64,000 nt of DNA from Mangrovicoccus algicola (GCF_014903745.1 NZ_JACVXA010000009.1:39379-103378), one strand, 5' to 3'; positions 45,120 to 58,940 are shown, counted from the first letter of the stretch. Numbers and translations are program-made. The notes: a model not told the origin generated them from the letters alone.

Positions 45120-45809
45120 ATGATCCGCCGGCTCCTGCTCTTCTTCGCGCTGCTGCTGCCACTGCCCGCCCCCGCCCAGGACGGGCCCGAAGGCGCGGTG
45201 ATCGTGCGGCCGGTGCAGATCGCCCTGCGCGGCGGGCCGGGCGCGACCTATCCCACCGTCGCCACCGTCTACAAGGGCGACCGGCTGGCCGTGCTGGAGC
45301 GCCGCCGCGGCTGGCTGCGGGTGCTGGTGCCGCGCGGCGGCATCCAGGTCGAGGGCTGGCTGAACGCCGCCTTCGCCGAAGAGGCGACGCGGGACCGGCC
45401 CCGGGAACCCGGCGACTGGCCGGGCCCCGGCCACGGACAGGGCGGATGGCCCCCCGGCGGACGCGATCCGCCCCGCCCCGGCAGACACTACGGCGGACAT
45501 GGGGCGATCGAGGCCCTGCCCGGCCCGGTCTTCTGCGCCCGGCGGCGCGACGGCCCCGCCTGCGAGGCGCAGATCACCGTGCTTGCCGACAGGGCCGCGG
45601 GCGGCGCCCGCATCGCCTGCGGCGCGGTGCTGGCCTGGCGCGACGGCCGGGACGGCCCGGTGCGCAGAACGCGCCAGGAGATCTGGCTGGACCTGCCTGT
45701 CGCGACCGGACGCGGCGGCACGCGGATCACGCTGGGCTTCGACCTGCCACCCTCCGCCGGGCTGCCGCGCGATGCCGTCCTGGCCCGGCTGGACTGCCGC
45801 TGGCACTGA
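45120..45809 (+). CDS. Secreted SH3-domain protein
   Basis: A 229-residue protein with a signal peptide (MIRRLLLFFALLLPLPAPAQ), a bacterial SH3 domain at about residues 28-85 (VQIALRGGPGATYPTVATVY, then LERRRGWLRVLV and VEGWLNAAF), a Pro/Gly-rich linker near 95-125 and a C-terminal Cys-containing domain. It is probably a periplasmic cell-wall-related protein. No enzymatic motif is seen. Confidence 0.82.
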   Translation: MIRRLLLFFALLLPLPAPAQDGPEGAVIVRPVQIALRGGPGATYPTVATVYKGDRLAVLERRRGWLRVLVPRGGIQVEGWLNAAFAEEATRDRPREPGDWPGPGHGQGGWPPGGRDPPRPGRHYGGHGAIEALPGPVFCARRRDGPACEAQITVLADRAAGGARIACGAVLAWRDGRDGPVRRTRQEIWLDLPVATGRGGTRITLGFDLPPSAGLPRDAVLARLDCRWH

Positions 45810-45905
45810 GCCCGGTGCCGCGCTGCGGCGAGGCGTCCCTCTTCACGGCGGCCCCCGCCCGGTATACAGGGCGGGCTGAATTCACCCGCGTCCAGGGAGG
45901 TCGCC

Positions 45906-46826
45906 ATGACCATCAAAGTATTCGGCCATCTGGCCCCCGATACCGATTCCACCGGCTCGCCGCTGATCTGGGCCTGGTACCTCTCCGAGGTCTCGGGAAC
46001 CCCGGCGGAGGCCCGCCTGCTGGGCGAACCGAATACCGAAGCCGCCTTCATGCTGGAAAAATGGGGCTTTGCGAAACCCGCCCTGCTGGAGAGCGTCTCC
46101 GAGAAGGAGCCAGTCGTGATCGTGGACACCAACAACCCCGCCGAACTGCCCGAGGGCATCAACGGGGCCGATATCCGCGCGATCATCGACCATCACAAGC
46201 TGGTCGGCGGGATCGAGACCCGCGGTCCGATCGACATCACCATCCGCCCGCTGGCCTGCACCGCCACCATCATGCATGACCTGATGGGCGAGGATGCCGC
46301 GAAGATGCCCGACCAGATCAAGGGCGCGATGCTCAGCTGCATCCTGTCGGACACGATGGAATTCCGCAGCCCCACCACGACCCAGACCGACAAGGACCTG
46401 GCGCAGTCGCTGGCGGCGGAGCTGAACATCTCCATCCCCGACTATGCCGCCGAGATGTTCGCCGCGAAATCCGACATCTCGCATTTCTCCGATGCGGAAC
46501 TGCTGCGCATGGATTCCAAGAAATACGAGGTCGGCGGCACCAGCTTCCGCGTCTCGGTGCTGGAAACCACCTCGCCGGGCATCCCGCTGGGCCGCAAGGC
46601 ATCGCTGATGCGCACGATGACCGAGGTCGCGGCCGAGGACGGGGTCGACCATGTCCTTCTGTTCGTCATCGACATCCTGAAGGAAGAGGCGACGCTGCTG
46701 GTGCCCAACGACACGGTGAAGACCCTCGCCGAGAAAAGCTTCGGCGCCACCGTCGCGGGCGACACCGTGGTCCTGCCCGGCATCATGTCGCGCAAGAAGC
46801 AGATCATCCCCGCTCTGGCGCTCTGA
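45906..46826 (+). CDS. ppaC: Manganese-dependent inorganic pyrophosphatase (family II)
   Basis: A 306-residue DHH-family pyrophosphatase with metal ligands in FGHLAPDTDSTGSPLIW, VDTNNPAEL, IIDHHKLVGG and the central SCILSDTMEF, and the C-terminal SRKKQIIPAL motif that binds pyrophosphate. It hydrolyses PPi to drive biosynthesis. Many alphaproteobacteria instead use a family I enzyme. The ribosome binding site is GGGAGG, and a terminator follows. Confidence 0.94.
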   Translation: MTIKVFGHLAPDTDSTGSPLIWAWYLSEVSGTPAEARLLGEPNTEAAFMLEKWGFAKPALLESVSEKEPVVIVDTNNPAELPEGINGADIRAIIDHHKLVGGIETRGPIDITIRPLACTATIMHDLMGEDAAKMPDQIKGAMLSCILSDTMEFRSPTTTQTDKDLAQSLAAELNISIPDYAAEMFAAKSDISHFSDAELLRMDSKKYEVGGTSFRVSVLETTSPGIPLGRKASLMRTMTEVAAEDGVDHVLLFVIDILKEEATLLVPNDTVKTLAEKSFGATVAGDTVVLPGIMSRKKQIIPALAL

Positions 46827-46849
46827 GCCGCAGCGATCGCAGGATACGG

Positions 46850-46871
46850 GGGGCGCCGGGGGCGCCCCTTT
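46850..46871 (+). terminator. Terminator of the Mn-pyrophosphatase gene
   Basis: GGGGCGCC and GGCGCCCC form an eight-base stem with a GGG loop, followed by TTT, 24 bases after the stop. Confidence 0.72.
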
Positions 46872-46938
46872 CCATGTCTGGCCGCGCCCCCGCCCCCGCG
46901 CTAGGTCTCGGGCAGGACCGAACCCACAGGAGAGCCGC

Positions 46939-47814
46939 ATGACCCGGACCATTTCCGCCCTTGCCGAGATCGGCGCGCAGTACGACGCCGTGCTATGCGA
47001 CCTCTGGGGCTGCCTGCACAACGGCATCGCCGCCTTCCCCGAGGCGGTCGCCGCGCTGCAGGACTACCGTGCCAAGGGCGGCAAGGTGCTGTTGCTGACC
47101 AATTCGCCGCGGCCGAAGTCGCAGGTCATCCTGCAGCTCGACCAGCTGGGGGTGCCGCGCGATGCCTGGGACGAGGTGGCCACCTCGGGCGATGCGGCGC
47201 AGGCGGCGATGATGGCGGGACAGTTCGGCACCAGGGTCCACCATATCGGCCCCGAGCGCGACCTGCCCTTCTTCACCGAGATGGAGCCCGACATCCGCGC
47301 GGAAACCCGCATCGAGCGCGTGACCCTGGAAGAGGCCGAGGGCATCGTCTGCACCGGCCTGGACGACGACGCTGCCGAGACGCCCGAGGATTACAAGGGC
47401 CGGCTGATGCTGGCCAAGCAGGCGGGGCTGCCGCTTCTCTGCGCCAATCCCGACGTGGTCGTCGATCGCGGCGAGGAACGGATCTACTGCGCCGGGGCGA
47501 TCGCGGAACTCTACACCGCGCTCGGCGGCAAGTCCTATTATTTCGGCAAGCCGCATCCGCCGATCTACGACCTGGCGCGGCGGCGGCTGGTCGCCCTGGG
47601 CGACATCCCGAAGGAGCGCGTCCTGGTGATCGGCGACGGCCCGGCCACCGACGTGAAGGGCGGCATCGCCGAGGAATACGACACGCTTTTCGTCACCGGC
47701 GGACTGGCGGCCGCCCAGACGGGCACCGAAACGGATCCCGATCCGGGCAAGCTGGCGGCCTATCTCGAGGCCGAGGGGCTGTCCCCCAGCCACGCGATCG
47801 GCCGCCTGCGCTGA
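46939..47814 (+). CDS. HAD-superfamily class IIA hydrolase (TIGR01459-like)
   Basis: A 291-residue NagD-like phosphatase. Motif I is LCDLWGCLHNG (first Asp kept, second replaced by Trp as in this subgroup), motif II is LLLTNSPRPK, and the motif III/IV region is YYFGKPHPPIYDLA and VLVIGDGPATDVKGG. The substrate is probably a small phosphorylated metabolite and is unknown. The ribosome binding site is ACAGGAG. It precedes a MaoC gene by 68 bases. Confidence 0.88.
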   Translation: MTRTISALAEIGAQYDAVLCDLWGCLHNGIAAFPEAVAALQDYRAKGGKVLLLTNSPRPKSQVILQLDQLGVPRDAWDEVATSGDAAQAAMMAGQFGTRVHHIGPERDLPFFTEMEPDIRAETRIERVTLEEAEGIVCTGLDDDAAETPEDYKGRLMLAKQAGLPLLCANPDVVVDRGEERIYCAGAIAELYTALGGKSYYFGKPHPPIYDLARRRLVALGDIPKERVLVIGDGPATDVKGGIAEEYDTLFVTGGLAAAQTGTETDPDPGKLAAYLEAEGLSPSHAIGRLR

Positions 47815-47882
47815 TCGCCCCCGTTGCAGCGCGCGCCGCGCTGGCCTAGCCCTGTAGCCGAGCAAGCCAAGGAGACGCCGCG

Positions 47883-48308
47883 ATGACCACCGGCACCGTC
47901 CATCTCGAAGACCTGACCATCGGCATGAGCCGCAGCCTGACCAAGCGCGTCACGCCGGAGCTGGTGGAAAAATTCGCCGATGTCTCCGAGGACCGCAACC
48001 CGATCCACCTGGACGAGGCGGCGGGCAAGGCGTCGATCTTCGGCGAACGCATCGCCCATGGCATGCTCTCGGCGATCCTCTTCTCGGCGCTTCTGGGCGA
48101 GCGCCTGCCCGGGCACGGGACCATCTACCTGGGCCAGACCCTGAAATTCCTGGCCCCGGTGAAGATCGGGGAGGAGGTCACCGCCACCGTCACCGTGCGC
48201 GAGATCCAGGCGGAGAAAAAGCGCGTGATCCTGGACTGCACCGCCGAAGTCGCCGGAAAGACGGTGATCGCGGGCGAGGCGACGGTGATCGCGCCCAGCC
48301 GCGGCTGA
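47883..48308 (+). CDS. MaoC-type (R)-specific enoyl-CoA hydratase
   Basis: A 141-residue single hot-dog-fold hydratase. The catalytic motif is FADVSEDRNPIHLDEAAGKA (Asp and His of hydratase 2), then FGERIAHGMLSAILFSALLG and IYLGQTLKFLAPVKIGEEV. It hydrates trans-2-enoyl-CoA, as PhaJ does to feed polyhydroxyalkanoate synthesis. The ribosome binding site is AAGGAGA. Confidence 0.9.
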   Translation: MTTGTVHLEDLTIGMSRSLTKRVTPELVEKFADVSEDRNPIHLDEAAGKASIFGERIAHGMLSAILFSALLGERLPGHGTIYLGQTLKFLAPVKIGEEVTATVTVREIQAEKKRVILDCTAEVAGKTVIAGEATVIAPSRG

Positions 48309-48394
48309 CGCCTCCCTGCCACAGGCCCGCCTGCACGCGCGGCGACGCGGCCTGTCGCTTGAATCGGCCCTCCACCGGGAGTAAGCGACCGGCC

Positions 48395-49333
48395 ATGCGG
48401 ATCCTGCAGACTTTCCAAGACCTGAGCGACGGGGATCGCGGCGCCAGTGCCGCGATCGGCAATTTCGACGGCGTCCATCTGGGCCACCGGAAGGTGATCG
48501 ACCTGGCGCGCCAGGCCGGGCGGGCCATCGGCGCGCCGCTGGGCGTGGTCACGTTCGAGCCGCATCCGCGCGAGGTCTTCGCCCCCGACGCCCCGCCCTT
48601 CCGGCTGATGAATGCCGAGGCCAAGGCCAGCCGCCTGGCCAAGATCGGGGTGGACCGGCTGTACCAGCTGGGTTTCACCCCGGCGCTGGCGGCGCTGTCG
48701 GCCGAGGAATTCGCCCGCGACGTCCTGGCCGGCGGGCTGGGGCTGCGCCATGTCGTGGTCGGCGCCGATTTCCGCTTCGGGCGCGGCCGCGAGGGCGATG
48801 TCGCCATGCTGGACCGGCTGGGGCGCGCCCATGGCTATGCCACCACCGTCGCGCCGCTGCTGGCCGCCGAGACCCGCGCCGTGTCCTCCACCGCGATCCG
48901 TGCCGCCCTGGCGGAAGGGCAGACCAAGGCGGCGCGGGCCATGCTGGGCCACTGGCACCGGATCGAGGGGCCGGTGATCCATGGCGAGAAGCGCGGCCGC
49001 GAGCTGGGCTATCCGACGGCCAACATGTCGCTCGACGGGCTGCACCTGCCGCGGCTGGGGGTCTATGCCGTTCTGGTCGACGTGATCTCGGGTCCCGGCA
49101 CCGGCCGGTATCATGGCGTGGCCAGCCTTGGCGTGCGGCCCATGTTCGGCGAGAATGCCCCCAACCTGGAAACCCATATCTTCGGCTTCGACGGCGACCT
49201 CTACGGGCGGCACATCTCGGTGGCGCTGGTCGAATGGCTGCGCGGCGAGCAGAAATTCGACGGGCTCGAGGCGCTGATCGCCCAGATGGACCGCGACAGC
49301 GACGCCGCGCGCGGCATCCTTGCCGCGCTCTGA
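48395..49333 (+). CDS. ribF: Bifunctional riboflavin kinase / FAD synthetase
   Basis: A 312-residue enzyme that makes FMN and FAD. The N-terminal FAD synthetase domain has AAIGNFDGVHLGHRKVI and VVTFEPHPREVF, then VVGADFRFGRGREG and VSSTAIRAALAEG. The C-terminal kinase domain has GEKRGRELGYPTANMSLDGL and GVASLGVRPMFGENAPNLET. I chose ATG 48395, the start of the conserved sequence. Confidence 0.96.
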   Translation: MRILQTFQDLSDGDRGASAAIGNFDGVHLGHRKVIDLARQAGRAIGAPLGVVTFEPHPREVFAPDAPPFRLMNAEAKASRLAKIGVDRLYQLGFTPALAALSAEEFARDVLAGGLGLRHVVVGADFRFGRGREGDVAMLDRLGRAHGYATTVAPLLAAETRAVSSTAIRAALAEGQTKAARAMLGHWHRIEGPVIHGEKRGRELGYPTANMSLDGLHLPRLGVYAVLVDVISGPGTGRYHGVASLGVRPMFGENAPNLETHIFGFDGDLYGRHISVALVEWLRGEQKFDGLEALIAQMDRDSDAARGILAAL

Positions 49334-49361
49334 CTCACCCTCCGCAACCGGGAGACACGGG

Positions 49362-49802
49362 ATGCGACCTGAATTCTGGAAGACCGTTCCGCCCGCGAAG
49401 ATGACCCGCGAGGAATGGGAGGCGCTGTGCGACGGCTGCGGCAAGTGCTGCCTGAACAAGCTGGAGGATGCCGATACCGGCGAGGTGGCCTTCACCCGCG
49501 TCGCCTGCAGGCTGCTGGATGACGAGACCTGCCTGTGCTCGAAATACGAGATCCGCAAGCAGATCGTGCCGGAATGCGTGGTGCTGACCCCCGGCCAGCT
49601 GAAGGACGTGGCCTATTGGCTGCCCTCCACCTGCGCCTATCGCCTGGTGCATCTGGGCCGCCCCCTGCCCGAGTGGCACTACCTCGTCTCCGGCTCCCGC
49701 CAGACCGTCCATGAGAGGGGCATGTCGGTTCAGGGCTGGACCGTGCCCGAATACGAGGTCGACGAGGACGACTGGGAAGACCACATCATCGAGGATCTCT
49801 GA
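49362..49802 (+). CDS. YcgN-family cysteine-cluster protein (UPF0260)
   Basis: A 146-residue protein with conserved cysteines in LCDGCGKCCLNKLED, RVACRLLDDETCLCSKYEIR and PECVVLTPGQ, which probably bind a metal or Fe-S cluster. It ends with the acidic EVDEDDWEDHIIEDL. Function is unknown. The stop TGA is followed 1 base later by the next gene's ATG, so the two are co-expressed. Confidence 0.93.
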   Translation: MRPEFWKTVPPAKMTREEWEALCDGCGKCCLNKLEDADTGEVAFTRVACRLLDDETCLCSKYEIRKQIVPECVVLTPGQLKDVAYWLPSTCAYRLVHLGRPLPEWHYLVSGSRQTVHERGMSVQGWTVPEYEVDEDDWEDHIIEDL

Positions 49803-49803
49803 G

Positions 49804-50844
49804 ATGCAGTTCGCCTCCGACAATGCCGGGCCCGTCCATCCGCGGGTCATGGACGCGCTGATGCGCGCCAATGAGGGCCATGCCCCCAGCTACGGCGCCG
49901 ATGCCTTCACCGGCCGCGCCGTCGAGGCGCTGCGCGCCACCCTGGAGGCGCAGGCCGCAGAGGTCTTCCTCGTGGCCACGGGCACGGCGGCCAATGCGCT
50001 GCTCCTCGCCGCCATGACCGCGCCCTGGGAAACCGTGTTCTGCGCGCGGACCGCTCATATCGAGGAGGATGAATGCGGCGCGCCGGAATTCTATTCCGGC
50101 GGCGCCAAGCTGACCCTGCTGGAGGCGCCCGACGGCAAGATCGCGCCGCAGACGCTGGAGGCGGCCCTGCGCGAGGCGGCAGGCCGCGGCGTCCACCAGG
50201 TGCAGCCGGGACCGGTCAGCCTGACCCAGGTGACCGAGAAGGGGACGCTCTACTCGCTCGACGAATTGCGGGCGCTCTGCGACATCGCCCATGCCCATGG
50301 GCGCCGGGTCCACATGGACGGGGCGCGCTTCGCCAATGCGGTGGCGGCGCTGGGATGCAGCCCGGCCGAGGCCAGCTGGCGCGCGGGGGTGGATGCGCTG
50401 AGCTTCGGCGGCACAAAGAACGGGCTCATGGGCGCGGAGGCGGCGGTAATCTTCGATCCCGCCCTCGCCCGCGATCTCGCCTTCCGGCGCAAGCGCGGCG
50501 CGCATCTCTTCTCCAAGCATCGCTACCTGGCCGCCCAGATCGGCGCGGCCCTGGAAGACGGGCTGTGGCTGCAGATGGCAGGGGCGGCAAATGCCGCGGC
50601 CGCGCGGCTGGAGGCCGGGCTGGCAGCCACCGGCAAGGTCGAGATGCTGCACCCGCGCGAGGCCAATATCCTCTTCGCCGCCTGGCCCCGCGCGATCCAT
50701 CAGCGGCTGAAGGCGGCGGGCGCGGCCTATCACCTTTCCGGCGACCTGCGGGAGGGAGATCCCGCCGAAATGCTGCCCGCGCGGCTGGTCTGCGACTGGT
50801 CCGCCCGCCCCGCCGATACCGATGCCTTCCTCGCGCTCTTCTGA
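49804..50844 (+). CDS. ltaE: Low-specificity L-threonine aldolase
   Basis: A 346-residue PLP enzyme that splits threonine/allo-threonine into glycine and acetaldehyde. It starts FASDNAGPVHPRVMDAL, has FLVATGTAANALLLAAM and the fold motif RRVHMDGARFANAVAALG, and the PLP lysine in LSFGGTKNGLMGAEA. It begins 1 base after the YcgN-like stop. Confidence 0.93.
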   Translation: MQFASDNAGPVHPRVMDALMRANEGHAPSYGADAFTGRAVEALRATLEAQAAEVFLVATGTAANALLLAAMTAPWETVFCARTAHIEEDECGAPEFYSGGAKLTLLEAPDGKIAPQTLEAALREAAGRGVHQVQPGPVSLTQVTEKGTLYSLDELRALCDIAHAHGRRVHMDGARFANAVAALGCSPAEASWRAGVDALSFGGTKNGLMGAEAAVIFDPALARDLAFRRKRGAHLFSKHRYLAAQIGAALEDGLWLQMAGAANAAAARLEAGLAATGKVEMLHPREANILFAAWPRAIHQRLKAAGAAYHLSGDLREGDPAEMLPARLVCDWSARPADTDAFLALF

Positions 50845-50973
50845 CGCGGGGTCCGGACCATGCCGGGTGTTGCAATCCCGTCCCGGCCCCCCTGCCCGCT
50901 TTGACTTTGCCCGGCGCGGTGGTAACCCACGCGCGACCGAATCCGTACCGTCCCGACTGCCAAGGACCCTCCC

Positions 50974-51993
50974 ATGCCGATCAGCAACGAACCGAAGATC
51001 ATAGCAGGCAACGCCAACAAGCGGCTGGCCAATGCCGTGGCGCGCCGCATGTCCATGCATCGCGGCATGAATGTCGACCTGGTCGATGCCCGCGTCGAGC
51101 GGTTCAACGACGGCGAGATCTTCGTCGAGGTGTTCGAGAATGTCCGCGGCGAGGATGTCTATATCCTGCAGCCGACCTCGCGCCCGGCCAATGACAACCT
51201 GATGGAACTGCTGATCATCGCCGATGCGCTGCGCCGTTCCTCCGCATCGCGCATCACCGCCGTGATCCCCTATTTCGGCTATGCCCGCCAGGACCGCCGC
51301 ACCAAGTCGCGCACGCCGATCTCGGCCAAGCTGGTCGCCAACATGCTGACCGAGGCGGGCGTGTCGCGGATCGTGACGATGGACCTGCATGCCGCGCAGA
51401 TCCAGGGGTTCTTCGACATCCCGGTGGACAACCTCTATGCCGCGCCGCTCTTCGCGCTGGACATCATGGAGAACTTCCGCGACGGGCTCGAGGACATCAC
51501 CGTCGTGTCGCCGGATGTGGGCGGCGTCGCGCGGGCGCGCGAACTGGCCACGCGCATCGGCGCGCCTCTCTCGATCGTGGACAAGCGGCGCGAGAAGGCC
51601 GGGGAAGTCGCCGAGATGACCGTGATCGGCGACGTCCAGGACCAGATCTGCATCATCGTCGACGACATGTGCGACACCGCCGGCACGCTGTGCAAGGCGG
51701 CCGAGGTTCTGCTGGAGGCCGGGGCGCGCGAGGTCCATGCCTATACGTCCCACGGCGTCCTATCGGGCCCCGCGGTGGAGCGCGTGACCAATTCCAAGCT
51801 GAAGAGCCTGGTCATCACCGACTCGATCGAGCCGACCCAGGCCGTGCTGAACACGCCCAATATCCGCGTGGTGCCCACCGCCCCGCTCTTTGCCCAGGCC
51901 ATCCTGAACACCTGGAACGGCACGTCGATCTCGTCGCTGATCGACACCAAGACGCTGGGTCCGATCTACGAGGGCCTCTACGGCCAGCACTGA
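50974..51993 (+). CDS. prs: Ribose-phosphate pyrophosphokinase
   Basis: A 339-residue PRPP synthase. [40 protein letters not shown], the flexible [20 protein letters not shown], and the PRPP loop [15 protein letters not shown] are all intact. It uses ribose 5-phosphate and ATP to feed nucleotide, His and Trp synthesis. It faces the atp operon across two terminators. Confidence 0.98.
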   Translation: MPISNEPKIIAGNANKRLANAVARRMSMHRGMNVDLVDARVERFNDGEIFVEVFENVRGEDVYILQPTSRPANDNLMELLIIADALRRSSASRITAVIPYFGYARQDRRTKSRTPISAKLVANMLTEAGVSRIVTMDLHAAQIQGFFDIPVDNLYAAPLFALDIMENFRDGLEDITVVSPDVGGVARARELATRIGAPLSIVDKRREKAGEVAEMTVIGDVQDQICIIVDDMCDTAGTLCKAAEVLLEAGAREVHAYTSHGVLSGPAVERVTNSKLKSLVITDSIEPTQAVLNTPNIRVVPTAPLFAQAILNTWNGTSISSLIDTKTLGPIYEGLYGQH

Positions 51994-52032
51994 ACCGGCG
52001 GGGCCCGCGACCGGCGGGCATCCGGACGAAAA

Positions 52033-52062
52033 AGCTCCGGAACCCGCAGGGGTTCCGGAGCT
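52033..52062. terminator. Strong hairpin between prs and atpC (first)
   Basis: AGCTCCGGAACC / GGTTCCGGAGCT is a 12-base stem. On the minus strand it is followed by TTTTT (52029-52033), so it works best for the atp operon, with possible action on prs. Confidence 0.7.
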
Positions 52063-52145
52063 GTCGCTATCGGAAAAGTCCTTGGCGACCTGATAGGGGC
52101 GAACCGTCACCGTTTCATGAACGCGGCCCCGCCGCGATGAAAGAA

Positions 52146-52170
52146 AGCCCCGCCGAAGCGGGGCTTTTTC
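52146..52170. terminator. Bidirectional terminator between prs and atpC (second)
   Basis: AAGCCCCGC / GCGGGGCTT with a CGAA loop is followed by TTT and then CG on the plus strand, giving a five-T tract counting the end of the stem. On the minus strand it is followed by TCTTTC. Confidence 0.78.
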
Positions 52171-52171
52171 G

Positions 52172-52570
52172 TTACTGCATGTTCTCGAGGAGATGCACGA
52201 AGTCATAGACCAGCTCGGTGGCGATGTCCCTTTCGGGACCTTTCGCCGCCTCGGCCTCGGTCCTGGCATCCGCCAGCATCTTCTCCAGCGCCGCGCGGGC
52301 CTCGTCGCCCTTCTCGAAGGCGCGCTCCGCCAGGACGGTCACGTTGCCGGCGGTGATCTCGGCGAATCCGCCGACCACGGCGAATTCCAGGACGTTCCCG
52401 TCGACCGTCACCCGGGCCATGCCCGGGCGCAGCGTCGTGATCATGGGCCAGTGACCGGCCATCGCGGTCAGGTCGCCTTCCGATCCCGGCAGCTGGACCG
52501 CGCTCGCCTGGAACGAAGCCAGGCTCCGTTCCGGCGAGACAAGGTCGAACTGGAAGGTTTCAGCAGCCAT
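52172..52570 (-). CDS. atpC: ATP synthase F1 epsilon subunit
   Basis: A 132-residue subunit. The N-terminal beta domain has TFQFDLVSPERSLASFQASA and EGDLTAMAGHWPMITTLRPG, with GGFAEITAGNVTVLAERAF. It couples rotation and inhibits ATPase. It is last in atpHAGDC and ends at a pair of terminators. Confidence 0.96.
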   Translation of the reverse strand: MAAETFQFDLVSPERSLASFQASAVQLPGSEGDLTAMAGHWPMITTLRPGMARVTVDGNVLEFAVVGGFAEITAGNVTVLAERAFEKGDEARAALEKMLADARTEAEAAKGPERDIATELVYDFVHLLENMQ

Positions 52571-52581
52571 TCATCCGATCC

Positions 52582-54901
<2,320 letters not shown>

Positions 54902-54922
54902 AGGTCCTGTCCCATCCAGCCC

Positions 54923-56460
<1,538 letters not shown>

Positions 56461-56461
<1 letters not shown>

Positions 56462-57021
56462 TATCCGACCTCTTTCATTGCATTCTGGAGGTGAGCGAGC
56501 TTCGAGCGGATCGAGGTATCGATCATCTTCGAGCCCACCTTGACGATGAGACCACCGATCAGGGACTGGTCGACGGTCATGTTCACTTTGACGGTTTTGC
56601 CGATCTTCCCGTTGATGGCCGAGGCCAGCGCCTCGATCTGCCCGGCATTCAGCTCGGTGGCGCTGGTCACCTCGGCAGTGACCTCGCCCTTCTCTTCGGC
56701 GATCATCGCCTGCAGCTGGCGGACCAGTTGCGGCAACACGAACAGCCGGCGCTTGGCCGCCATCAGCCCGAGCGTGTTCACCAGCATCGGCGACAGGCCC
56801 ATCTGGCGGGCGACGGCCGTGATCGCGTTGCCCTGCTCCGCCCGGCCATAGACCGGCGAGGAGATCACCGCCGAAAGCTCGGCGCTGTCCGCGAGGGCGG
56901 CGTCAAGCGCCTCGATGTCGGATTCGAGGTTCGGGATCTGGCCGGCTTCCCGGGCCAGGTCGAACACGGCCGTGGCATAGCGCTCGGCAATGCCGGAGGA
57001 AATCGCTGCTGGTTCGGACAC
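56461..57021 (-). CDS. atpH: ATP synthase F1 delta subunit
   Basis: A 186-residue stator subunit: [20 protein letters not shown], then [20 protein letters not shown] and [22 protein letters not shown] chose a GTG start at 57021 (read VSEPAAISS) preceded by GGGTGGAC, because sequence upstream is low-complexity and includes a promoter region. It heads atpHAGDC. The Fo genes are not in this window. Confidence 0.94.
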
Positions 57022-57349
57022 GTCCACCCTTCCGCGTGCTGGCCGCGCGTTCCGTTTCGGAAGCGCGGCGGTTTGAGGCCGCCCCGGAGCGCAGCCGCCA
57101 AAATTAGGGGGTGAGTAGCAAAGCGCGGAGCGTCTAGCAACCAATCAAAAATGTGGCATGATTCATTGAAACCACGCATTGCCAGTAACTTAGCCAAAGG
57201 TGCGACCCTATGGACAGACAAAGGAAACCAAAAGGTTAAGCTATCACGCCCCCGTGTTAGCGCTCCCTGCCGTACCGGCGGTTCAGATATGACAACGCGG
57301 ATTGATGCGTGAAACCTGCCCCGGGGGCAGGTTCCCCCGGGTCCGGGAA
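57022..57349. other. Intergenic region between atpH and a methyltransferase gene (328 bases)
   Basis: AT-richer in its centre (about 57110-57250), so it likely holds the atp operon promoter on the minus strand, although no clear hexamer pair stands out. At 57313-57333 a perfect hairpin AACCTGCCCC/GGGGCAGGTT, followed on the minus strand by TTTC, is a candidate terminator for the methyltransferase-like gene. No other gene or known RNA is evident. Confidence 0.5.
57313..57333 (-). terminator. Putative terminator of the methyltransferase-like gene
   Basis: Perfect ten-base inverted repeat with a one-base centre, 17 bases after the stop, followed on the minus strand by TTTCACGC. The T run is short. 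Confidence 0.5.
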
Positions 57350-58111
57350 TCAGCCGCGCCGGTTCGGCAGCGGCGTCGCCACCGGCTTGGGCAGGGCGTC
57401 GAGGATCTGCAGCGGCCGCCGCAGCTCGGCGCGTTCGGGAGTGCCGCGCGGAGCGAAGACCCGCTTGGAGGCTTCCAGCATCAGCACGCCCCCGGCATAG
57501 CGGTCCGAGAGGCTGCGCCCGACCTGGTCCCACATCGCCCCGGTCCGCAGCCAGAACCGGCGGTGCGACGGCGGCTGGAACAGGGTGACCGTATGGAATT
57601 CCGGCACGAAGCCCAGCGGCCGGATCTGCGATTCAAGCTGGCCCAGGCTGTAGGGGCGCCCGAAACCGAAGGGCGTCTGATCCGAACGCGCCCAGAGCCC
57701 GGCCCGGTTGGGCACGACGAACAGCACCCGCCCCCCCGGCCCCAGCACGCGGTGGCACTCCTCCAGCAGCGCGCCCGGGGTCTCGGTCGTCTCCAGACCA
57801 TGCAGCACGATCAGCTTGTCCACCGCGCCCGTGGCCACCGGCCAGGCGGTTTCCTCGCACAGCACCGAGACATTCTCCATTCCCGCGGGCCAGGGCATCA
57901 CCCCCTGCGCGGAGGGCATCAGCCCGACGACACGGCGCGCCTCGGCCAGATAGGGGCGCAGCAGCGGCACGGCAAAGCCGAATCCCGCAACCATCTGCCC
58001 CTTGGCCTCGGGCCAGATCCGCTGAACCTGGCCACGGATCGCCTTCTGGGCGGCGCGGCCCAGGCTCGTCCGGTAGTAGAAATTCCTCAGGTCGAGCACA
58101 TCAAGGTGCAT
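57350..58111 (-). CDS. SAM-dependent methyltransferase-like protein
   Basis: A 253-residue class I methyltransferase-type protein. It begins [20 protein letters not shown], has the SAM-loop-like region [41 protein letters not shown] and [21 protein letters not shown]. The glycine-rich motif I (VAGFGFAVP) departs from DxGxGxG, so the substrate and even activity are uncertain. I chose ATG 58111. It is divergent from gloB, sharing about 60 bases of upstream DNA. Confidence 0.82.
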   Translation of the reverse strand: MHLDVLDLRNFYYRTSLGRAAQKAIRGQVQRIWPEAKGQMVAGFGFAVPLLRPYLAEARRVVGLMPSAQGVMPWPAGMENVSVLCEETAWPVATGAVDKLIVLHGLETTETPGALLEECHRVLGPGGRVLFVVPNRAGLWARSDQTPFGFGRPYSLGQLESQIRPLGFVPEFHTVTLFQPPSHRRFWLRTGAMWDQVGRSLSDRYAGGVLMLEASKRVFAPRGTPERAELRRPLQILDALPKPVATPLPNRRG

Positions 58112-58172
58112 TGCGCCATGTCCTCGGATCGGTGACCTTCTGGCTACCATAGCGACATTCGAGAGCCTTTCC

Positions 58173-58940
58173 ATGCCCCTGACCCTCGCCACCGTCCCCT
58201 GCCTCAGCGACAATTACGCCTATCTGATCCATGACCCCGCGGCCGGGCGCACCGCCGTCATCGACGTCCCCGAGGCCGCGCCGGTCCTCGCGGCGCTGTC
58301 CGAACATGGCTGGAGCCTCGATGAAATCTGGATCACCCACCATCATCATGACCATGTGGGGGGCGTCGACACGCTGCGCAACGAGACCGGCGCGAGGGTG
58401 ACCGGCGCCAGGGCCGACGACCACCGCCTGCCGCGGCTGGACCGGGCGGTGGCGCCCGGCGACAGCTTCGATTTCGCCGCGGCCCCCGTGGAGGTGATCG
58501 AGGTGTCGGGCCACACGGTCGGCCATGTGGCCTTCCACATCCCCGCCGCGAAGATGGCCTTCACCGGCGACAGCCTCATGGGACTGGGCTGCGGGCGGCT
58601 CTTCGAAGGCGATGCCGCGATGATGTGGGACAGCCTGTGCCGGCTGCGCGTCCTGCCCGGCGACACGCTGATCTGCTCCGGTCACGAATACAGCCAGTCG
58701 AATGCCCGCTTCGCGCTGACCATCGAACCGGACAATGCCGCCCTGGCCGCGCGTGCGGCCGCGATCGACGCGGCCCGCGCGGCGGGCGAGGCGACCGTGC
58801 CCGTGCGCCTGTCGCTGGAACTCGAGACCAACCCCTTCCTGCGGGCCGATCAGCCCGCGCTGAAGGACCGGCTGGGCCTGACGGGCACGCCCGATGCCGA
58901 GGTTTTCGGCGAAATCCGGCGCAGGAAGGACTCCTTCTGA
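58173..58940 (+). CDS. gloB: Hydroxyacylglutathione hydrolase (glyoxalase II)
   Basis: A 255-residue metallo-beta-lactamase-fold hydrolase. The metal motif is [10 protein letters not shown] (H56-x-H58-x-D60-H61), with further ligands in [14 protein letters not shown] and [17 protein letters not shown], and the glutathione-binding C-terminus with [15 protein letters not shown]. It releases D-lactate and glutathione in methylglyoxal detoxification. Confidence 0.96.
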   Translation: MPLTLATVPCLSDNYAYLIHDPAAGRTAVIDVPEAAPVLAALSEHGWSLDEIWITHHHHDHVGGVDTLRNETGARVTGARADDHRLPRLDRAVAPGDSFDFAAAPVEVIEVSGHTVGHVAFHIPAAKMAFTGDSLMGLGCGRLFEGDAAMMWDSLCRLRVLPGDTLICSGHEYSQSNARFALTIEPDNAALAARAAAIDAARAAGEATVPVRLSLELETNPFLRADQPALKDRLGLTGTPDAEVFGEIRRRKDSF

